Shown: in pieces, positions 57,151-64,000 of the stretch
Layout of the letters: each line of letters begins with the position of its first letter
Position numbering within the stretch: the first letter of the stretch is position 1
Program-made: the position numbers and the translations under genes
Origin: Leucosporidium creatinivorum
Lineage: Eukaryota; Basidiomycota; Microbotryomycetes; Leucosporidiales; Leucosporidiaceae
Direction: 5' to 3'
NCBI GenBank assembly: GCA_001600635.1
Contig: BCKL01000021.1
Coordinates: forward strand, 1-64,000
Length of the DNA: 64,000 bases
Notes under the pieces: model-generated
Databases searched by the model: none
Seen by the model: the letters and a program-made list of their open reading frames with translations, nothing else
What the model was told of the DNA's origin: nothing

Positions 57151-59236
57151 ATGAAGATTGCTGTAGTAGGATCGGGCACTGCTGGATTGGCAGCAGCATG
57201 GGCGCTCAACGCGCATTCGGAGCATGAAGTGACGCTGCTCGAGGCCGACGACCGATGGGGAGGTCACGCCAACACGGTAGACTTCAAGAAGGCTCGGAGC
57301 CCGTCCAAGCAGACGACTCGAGTTGATACTGGCTTCATCGTGTGAGCTTGCTGCACTCGAGCTCGCCCGAGCCCCCCGAACTGACCTTCGCTCGCCCCAC
57401 TTGCTCCTTCTCCGCCGCCTGTACCCTTCCGCCTGTTCCCAACGATTCCACAGCTTCAACACTGTCACCTATCCCAACTTCCTCGCCTTCCTCAAGCACA
57501 TGGAAATCCCCTACGAGGCCAGCGACATGTCCTTCTCGGTTTCGCGCGATCGAGGGCTCTTCGAATGGGCAGGAGGATCCCTCGGCCAACTCTTCGCCCA
57601 GAAGCTCAACTACCTGAATCCTGGACACTGGCGGATGGTCTGGGACATCCTGCGGTTCAACACTGGCGCTCTCGAGCTGCTGAGGAAGGGCGACGAGACA
57701 GAGAGCATCGGCAGCTACTTGGCGAGGGAAGGCTACTCGCAGGCATTTGTCGACAACTACCTACTCGTAAGCATCCTTCTGACCGATGCGATCCAGCAGG
57801 CTCGCCGTACGGAACCCTTCGTTGACCTCGGCGTTCCCTTCGCAGCCCATGACCGCTGCCATCTGGTCCACGCCTCCCGACAAGGCCGCCCTCGACTTCC
57901 CCGCTTTCACCCTCATCCGCTTCATGCACAACCACCACCTCCTTCAAATCCTCGACCGTCCGACCTGGCTGACTGTCAAAGACGGCAGCCACTCCTACGT
58001 CAACCGAATCATCGAGTCGCTGCCCGGCGAGGGATGCTTCCGCAACAGTCGCATCCAGTCGGCTGGTACCAAAGCTAGTGGAAAAGTGGAGCTCGTAACG
58101 GAGATGGGCGAGGCGTTCGAGTTCGACCATGTCGTCTTCGCTTGTCACGCCGACACGACCCTCAAGATCCTCGAGCGCGGCGAGGGCATTACGGAGCAGG
58201 AGAGGACGGTGCTGGGAGGCTTCGAGTTCTCCAAGAACCGAGCTGTCCTTCACTCGGACCCTGCTGTGCGTTCTCAGCACTTTCCCCTTGCACTTCTCGG
58301 CGCTGACTTCCATCGTGCTCGCAGCTGATGCCCAAACGGAGAGCTACGTGGTCGGCTTGGAACTACCTTACGGCAAGTGATGGACCCAAGGCCAACGTTA
58401 ACACTGTCTCTCTGTACGGTCTTCCCTCGGTCGCCTTCCTTCTCGGCTGCCTGCTTCGGCTACCGTCCACTCGTGCTGACCTTCTTTCAATGTCTTCAGC
58501 ACCTACTGGATGAACCTGCTGCAGTCTATTCCCGAGGCCGACTTTGGTCCCGTTCTCATCACCCTCAACCCGCCATTCGAGCCGAAACCCGAGCTCGTCG
58601 CGAAGGAGTACTGGTACGAGCATCCGCTGTTCTCGGAGGTGGTGAATCAGGTTCTCTTCTCGTCCACCCCTTAAGCTGTCTTAACTGAAGTCTGTCTACT
58701 CTACAGAGTGTCAAGTCGCAAGGTTTGCTACCGACGATCCAGAACAAGCGAGGCTTCACCTTCGCCGGCGCTTGGACCAAATACGGCTTCGTGAGTTCTG
58801 TTTACCGTCCCTCGATATCGTGGCATCTCACTGACTTCTCTCTGATGTATCACAGCACGAGGACGGATTCGCCTCCGGCCTTCGCGTCGCCAACGACTAC
58901 CTCTCCGCGACCCTCCCCTTCCCCCTCCGCCACGCCGAACGATCTCTCGCTTCCACACCTACCGACCGCTTCGTCTCCACACTCCTCGCCGTCGGAGATG
59001 TTGTACGACGACTGCTCGAGACGCCCTTCACTTGGCTCTTAGTGCTGTGCGCCCTCGGTCTCGCTCTCCTGGACGCCACGCTCGGCGCTGTGGGTGGGAT
59101 CTTGGCGGCGAGTGATCAGCCGGAGAGGAGGAAGCAGATTGAGGAGGCGCAGGGAGCGTTGAGGGAGGTGAAGGCGCTATGGGAGACGAGCTCGGGGAGG
59201 AAGCAGTCGCTCAAGTTGAAGTCGAAGAAGGAGTGA
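57151..59236 (+). CDS. FAD/NAD(P)-binding amine-oxidase-like protein (COG2907 type)
   Basis: Seven exons, 542 aa: 57151..57341, 57454..57766, 57846..58265, 58325..58413, 58500..58650, 58707..58790 and 58856..59236. The N-terminus MKIAVVGSGTAGLAAAWAL is a Rossmann FAD-binding loop, followed by LLEADDRWGGHANTVD and DTGFIVFNTVTYPNF, the signature of the predicted FAD proteins that often neighbour cyclopropane-fatty-acid synthases. VVFACHADTTLKIL and RGFTFAGAWTKYGFHEDGF match the C-terminal FAD contact. A hydrophobic anchor (about 480-510) and a Lys-rich tail end the protein. The substrate is unknown; a lipid-modifying role is only suggested by the family. No CFA synthase lies in this window. Confidence 0.82.
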
Positions 59237-59568
59237 TGTTGATATAAGATTGGTGACGATGTTGTGCAACGCCACTCGGGTTACACTCAGTGCGTACTCG
59301 CTGCCGTCTCTGAGCAGAGAAACGAGCGAGCTGGCGGCGGAGGCGGGAGACGATCGCCGAGCTTTCGGAGTAGGGACGGGCCCCTGTAGCCAAGTCAAAG
59401 CCTAAGCACTCAACAAGAGTGGCAAGTAGCTCTGTAGCTCGACAGATGGGCTAAAGCGGGACCACTGGCTTGGACTGACGAAGTCCGCCGTCCTTGCTGC
59501 TGGCCGACTTCACCTCTCTTCCTCCTTCCACATCTCTCTCTCAGCTCGCCTCGCTTCACACCTCGGAC
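59237..59568. other. intergenic between two plus-strand genes
   Basis: 332 bp; no gene supported. Confidence 0.5.
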
Positions 59569-62409
59569 ATGGATCTTCCCGCTAGTCTCCAGCTGTGGGT
59601 AGTTTCGTCAGAGCACTCTGCACCTCATCGCTCATCCGACTTCCCGCTCCCTCCCACACAGCGCTCGCACGCTCAACGAGCAGCCGCTCCAAGCTCTCGA
59701 GCACCTCGAGAGCCAGTACAAGGACCTCTGGCCCATCCTCAAGCCTGTACTGCCTTACCTAACACTTCCTACTCTCCTCCTCATCGCCAACCGACCTTCG
59801 TGCAGCTCCCTCTTCCCCGCCGAAGCGACTGACGAGGTCAAGTCTCGCACCCTCTCCGAAACGCTCGACTTTCAGCGTGACTGGCTCGTCGAGGAGTGCC
59901 CTCCCGCTCTTCGCGATGAGTACCGCGTCAGCGCCTTCGAGGGAAAGGGAGCAGCTTGGACGGCGTTGCAGCAGGAGGGCCTCTTCCAGCTCAAGATGCC
60001 CGAGGGCTGCGAGACGGTGGTCGAGGGCGACAAGAAGGCGNNNNNNNNNNNNNNNNNNNNNNNNNNNNNNNNNNNNNNNNNNNNNNNNNNNNNNNNNNNN
60101 NNNNNNNNNNNNNNNNNNNNNNNNNNNNNNNNNNNNNNNNNNNNNNNNNNNNNNNNNNNNNNNNNNNNNNNNNNNNNNNNNNNNNNNNNNNNNNNNNNNN
60201 NNNNNNNNNNNNNNNNNNNNNNNNNNNNNNNNNNNNNNNNNNNNNNNNNNNNNNNNNNNNNNNNNNNNNNNNNNNNNNNNNNNNNNNNNNNNNNNNNNNN
60301 NNNNNNNNNNNNNNNNNNNNNNNNNNNNNNNNNNNNNNNNNNNNNNNNNNNNNNNNNNNNNNNNNNNNNNNNNNNNNNNNNNNNNNNNNNNNNNNNNNNN
60401 NNNNNNNNNNNNNNNNNNNNNNNNNNNNNNNNNNNNNNNNNNNNNNNNNNNNNNNNNNNNNNNNNNNNNNNNNNNNNNNNNNNNNNNNNNNNNNNNNNNN
60501 NNNNNNNNNNNNNNNNNNNNNNNNNNNNNNTCGGTCGTCGACGCTGTCGGCCAGTTCGATCTCGACGTGAGTTGCGCCGAGCTGGGAGTACTGCGCCGGT
60601 AAGCTAATCGACGATTCATCTCTCGTTCAACAGGCCTGCTGCATCGCCTACGACGGCTCCAAGNTCCTCGCTCTGCCCCGCGCCGTGCGCTCGCTCGCTC
60701 TCGGAGACTGGACTTCGGGAGTCAACTTCCTCGACACTCGCCTCTCGCGCAAGCTCGACCCCTCCAGCGGCACCGTCGCCAGTCGCGCCGTCAAGTACAA
60801 GTCTCGCGGATTCGGTCTCGCTCTTCCTTCCGCCGCCGTCGCTGTGCTCAAGGCCGAGAAGATCGACTTTTCGGCGANCCTCGCCAAAGGACGAGCCGAG
60901 GCGTCGAAGGAGGGACAGAAGACTCGTGTAGAAGAGCTCAAGGGTCTCTCGGTCCTTCTTCGTCGCGAGGCGAACAGCAAGAAGGAGGGGCGCACGAGGG
61001 CCGAGCTTTGTGAGTGCAGAAGCGCTATGAAAGTNNCCTTGCTGCCACTGACCGCTTTGCTACCTTACGCAGACGCCGATTACGGACCTTCTGCTGTCGT
61101 GAGCATGGATCAAAAGTCGCGAGCCCCTCTGCAAGTCGACTGACGCCTCCTCGCCGCAGCCCTACTGGAAGGTCACCGACTCGAGCGATCTCGCTGACGT
61201 GAAGAATGGATCGCTCCAGCACTCGTACGCNGAGTTCAACAAGAAGCTTGCGGAGCAGATCATTGCTCTCATGGCCACCGCCGACGCTAACTCCATTATC
61301 CAGTCGAAGGCTGGTGAGTCTCAAGTTTCNGCGCTCGAGACAGACGCTCACCTCGCGCTCCATCTCTTTCATAGTCTCCTCCAACTACCTCGCTACTTGG
61401 GCTGTCCCCTACATCGCCAGCTTCGACGACCAGCTCATTCTCGGCCTCAAGGACCCCAAGGACGTCACCGAGAAGTACTTCTTTTCGCACCTGCAGAACC
61501 AGCAGCTCGTCGCCAAGTGAGCTCGTGGAGCCTTATCGTTTCTGACTCCATCGCTGACACACTTGCTAGCACAGGATCCCTCGCAGCATCCTCCCTATCG
61601 CCGAAGTCGCTCAGAAGCGCCTCAACGCGGTGACGGCTGCCGCTGCCTCGTCGGCTGGCTCGTCGGGAGGTCCTGCGCGCAAGAAGTCGAAAGACACCGT
61701 CGCCCCTCCCATCCTCACGGAGATCGAGGAAATCGCCGTCAGCGACGCTCTCGCCGCCCTCAAGCTCGCCTCGGTCGAGCCNCCCTCGCTCCCCTCCCGC
61801 ACGGCGACGACTACTGGCGATGAAGTCATCCCCGAGTCGCTCCCTGGACCTTTCCGCAGCCTCGGTCGTCGCAAGGACATCCTTCCCAAGGGCAAGGGAG
61901 CTCTCCTTGGTCCCCTCATCAGCATCGGCGGCACCGAGGAAGGCGTTTGCAAGAAGGCGCTTCCTGCGAGCTACTTTGTCGCTACTCTCGGTGGACTCCT
62001 TCAGTTCAAGGGACTCGACCCCGAGATCGACCGCGTCAAGGATGCCATCTGGCAAGGTGAGCCGCATNGCNAGCAGTTGNNTGGTTCGGCGCCGAGCTGA
62101 CTCNTGTTCCCCTCGACAGCCTGGTGCATCACCGNTCGCGCCGCCGTCTCCCTGCCTCAAGAGCTTCCCNTCATGCTCGAGGAGTCCCTCGCCTACCTCG
62201 GCCCTCAGGGCAAGCAAGTGATGGACCGCTATCGTGCTCAGCCGTCGATGAAGCAGGTCACCAGGAGGATGGACGCCGAGCTCAACAACCTCGANGAGCT
62301 CATCAAGAAGTCTGGTCAGAAGCCTGNNGNGAGGGNNAAGATCGGAGNGTGGGATGCTGATAGGAAGAGGTGGCTCTTGCAGTGGGTGCGCGACGCCGAC
62401 ATGGTCTGA
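59569..62409 (+). CDS. unknown protein with an FDLD-ACC-YDG-ALPR domain (interrupted by gap)
   Basis: Multi-exon gene: exon 1 59569..59594, exon 2 from 59662 into the N gap, then exons to a stop at 62409. N-terminal helices (LNEQPLQALEHLESQY, PTLLLIANRPSCSSLFP) precede the gap. After it comes QFDLDACCIAYDG...VLALPRAVRSL, a gap of about 30 residues, then VKYKSRGFGLALP, which I associate with large eukaryotic ankyrin-type proteins of unknown role. Further exons read ATWAVPYIASFDDQLILGL, a linker with KKSKD and a C-terminal helical part ending LLQWVRDADMV. The missing 490 bases and about a dozen single Ns prevent a full reading. Start taken as the first ATG giving frame through CT^C. Confidence 0.65.
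60041..60530. other. assembly gap (490 N)
   Basis: Run of N inside the preceding gene; single N bases continue at about 60664, 60878, 61035, 61232, 61330, 61782, 62067-62135, 62170, 62295, 62327-62348 and near the window end. Confidence 1.
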
Positions 62410-63044
62410 GGGGAGCGCCGAGGCTGAGTTGAGCCGAGTTGAAGGCGTAGGAATAGCTTGAGCTTGCTTCTTTAGCACATAGTGGAATCGCAGAGTCCTG
62501 AATCAGTGCCACATCTCGTTCTGACGCCTTGAGAGAAGCGAAAGGTCGAAGCTCGGCGATGAGTTCGGGGCTGTGTCCTCTCGTGCGCGTGGGGCTGAGG
62601 ATGGCAAGCTGAGCATTTGGATCTAGTACATATCTCTACTCTTCTTGCCATCATCCTCACCTCTGCACCTCTGCAGGCCTTGGGCCTTGGCTGCAGCACG
62701 CCTCGGTCGACTCTCATCACGCTCGGCGCACGCTCGAAGGCGCTCGAAAGTCGGCAGAAGGCGAGCTTGCAACGTGTCCCGACATCTTTTCACATGCTGC
62801 AGATGAGCACATCGCTTTGCTGCTTGTCAACCAGCGAGGGAAGGAGAGAGAGGAAAGGCGTGAACACTGCGCATGACGACGAGCGAGTGAACGAGCACCC
62901 GTGACGAGTCGATGGGGCCGAGCGATCGCGACTACAAGAGGCGGGAGGGAGGTGGAGCCGAGGGTTGGCTTCCTAAATCACACTCGTCTCTTCAAAGCAC
63001 TCTCTTCAACAACCTCACCCCAACCTATACAACACTTCGCTACA
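62410..63044. other. intergenic, upstream region of the Grg1-like gene
   Basis: 635 bp without a supported gene; long, as expected for a strongly regulated promoter. I could not single out a clear stress or carbon-control site. Confidence 0.45.
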
Positions 63045-63556
63045 ATGTGAGCAGTCCTCTTGAGCCTCTACCGCCGAAGACAGCAGCTGACCCTCTTGCT
63101 CTCTCTCTCCCGCCTCCACGTCGTCCCGTCTCGTCTCGTCCTGCTCTTCTTCCACACGAAACAGGGCCTCTACCACCAACACCACCACCTCGGGAGGAAT
63201 CGCCGACACCATCAGCAACGCTGCTTCCTACGTCTCCGAGACCGTCCAGGAGACCATCTCTGGATCCAAGAAGGAGGGAAACAAGGTGCGTTCTCCCTTC
63301 GTCTCACTCTACAGTACACTCAGACTGACCCTGCTCTCTTACACCATTCTGTAGGAGATTGCCAAGGGAAACACCGACGCCTCCCTCACCGACCGCGCCT
63401 CGGCCGGATTCTCTGCTCTTGGAGACAAGGTTGACGAGTCCTCCCAGTGCGTTCACACTCTTCCTCCTCTCTCTGTAGCTCCCTAGCTGACCTCTGCTCT
63501 CTCTTCACCACAGCGGAGCCAAGGCTGACGCCCACAAGGAGACCGCTAAGCACTAA
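63045..63556 (+). CDS. Grg1/CCG-1-like glucose-repressible stress protein
   Basis: Four exons: 63045..63046 (AT only), 63165..63285, 63355..63446 and 63514..63556, giving 85 aa. The protein MASTTNTTTSGGIADTISNA, YVSETVQE, KKEGNKEIAKGN, SLTDRASAGFSALGDKVDE and the end AHKETAKH follows the Neurospora GRG-1/CCG-1 pattern (NAANYVSE...KEANKEVAKD...DKVDE...HKEAAKH). These small hydrophilic helical proteins accumulate on glucose starvation, stress and under clock control. The initiator codon is split AT^G by a 118-nt intron; unspliced RNA would read AUG followed at once by UGA. No other upstream Met continues in frame. Short exons and strong splice sites argue for a highly expressed gene. Confidence 0.9.
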
Positions 63557-64000
63557 ATGCTTCAGCTCCCCTCCCCTTCGACATTGAATCGTAGCAGTAC
63601 CCCAGTTGTAACTAGCAGCAGTCCACATCTACCCTCGTCGCCCGTCCCCTGCTCTCGCGAACCCGGGCATTCGTCTGCTCTGCTCTCGTCTCGCTCGGGC
63701 CGCCACAAGGAGACGCCGAGTGTGCTCCTGCGAGTCTTGCAGTACACTCGAGCTGCTCTATAGCGCTGCAAGGATCATCTGCAATCTTGGCATCTGCCCC
63801 TGCTCGCCCAGCTGCTCAGCTACACTCGGCCGGAGACAATACCTCAACGTCTTCGCACGCCAGCGTCGGCTCGACTTGCACCTGAGAGCTGAGACTCACC
63901 GGCAGCTCGTACGCGAGCACCGGCACTCGTGCTTCAGTGGCANCTNCCNGCTTCGAGAAGGATCGCCGNGCAACGTGTCGCTCTGTGCTCGANTGGAAGC
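63557..64000. other. 3' flank of the Grg1-like gene, window end
   Basis: 444 bp including its 3' UTR; several Ns after 63943. No gene supported. Confidence 0.5.

Overview
This window looks like nuclear DNA of a basidiomycete yeast. It is most likely from Pucciniomycotina, in the Microbotryomycetes (Rhodotorula/Sporobolomyces-like). The DNA is GC-rich and genes are packed a few hundred bases apart on both strands. Almost every gene is cut by many 50-90 nt introns with GTGAGT/GTNNGT donors, a CTGAC-type branch site and a CAG acceptor. The siderophore gene pair fits the rhodotorulic-acid yeasts. The assembly is a draft: there is a 490-N gap at 60041-60530 and scattered single Ns from about 60.6 to 64 kb. 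I saw no CRISPR array, IS element, transposon or virus-like element.

Layout. 0-2.2 kb: an intron-containing tRNA-Val, then gene-poor DNA holding a decayed partial copy of the zinc-cluster regulator found intact at 19-22 kb. 2.2-6.3 kb: a head-to-head pair made of a kinase-less PLK4-like polo-box protein (-) and an acidic single-pass membrane protein (+). 6.6-14 kb: FKBP12-type isomerase with a mitochondrial-looking leader (-), GCIP-like protein, RPN11, a Pex30/DysF-type peroxin and SWC6 (all +), then MED18 (-). 14.4-18.2 kb: the large ribonucleotide reductase subunit in 16 exons (-). 19-25 kb: Zn2Cys6 regulator and MFS sugar transporter (both -). 25.5-26.9 kb: PhyH dioxygenase (+). 27.2-36.2 kb: a possible CENP-U/Ame1-like protein, ARL8, a borealin-like protein (all -) and condensin CAP-H (+). 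36.3-45.2 kb: DHA2-type MFS transporter (-), amidase (+), PuuE-type allantoinase (-) and old yellow enzyme (+). 45.4-51.5 kb: ornithine N5-monooxygenase and siderophore-iron transporter (both -), a small iron-acquisition pair. 52.4-59.2 kb: intronless F-box-like protein (-), seven-TM-like protein (-) and FAD oxidoreductase (+). 59.6-62.4 kb: a protein of unknown function interrupted by the gap (+). 63.0-63.6 kb: a Grg1/CCG-1-type stress protein whose start codon is split by an intron (+).

Coordinates. For most genes I placed every splice junction by reading through it and checked that summed exon lengths divide by three. Exceptions (sidA, SIT transporter, seven-TM protein, gapped gene) are stated. 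Function names rest on remembered family motifs, not on database searches.

Main points for a second look: (1) a PLK4-type polo-box protein with no kinase domain in a lineage usually said to lack PLK4; (2) five MluI cell-cycle boxes (ACGCGT), one in each of five of the first six introns of the RNR large-subunit gene, with the same box in the PLK4-like and borealin/condensin divergent promoters; (3) very small exons of 3, 4, 14 and 16 nt; (4) an AT^G split start codon that reads AUG-UGA if unspliced; (5) a TCGGCGC/GCGCCGA heptamer recurring in introns near the branch site; (6) a DNA-level relic of the zinc-cluster gene.
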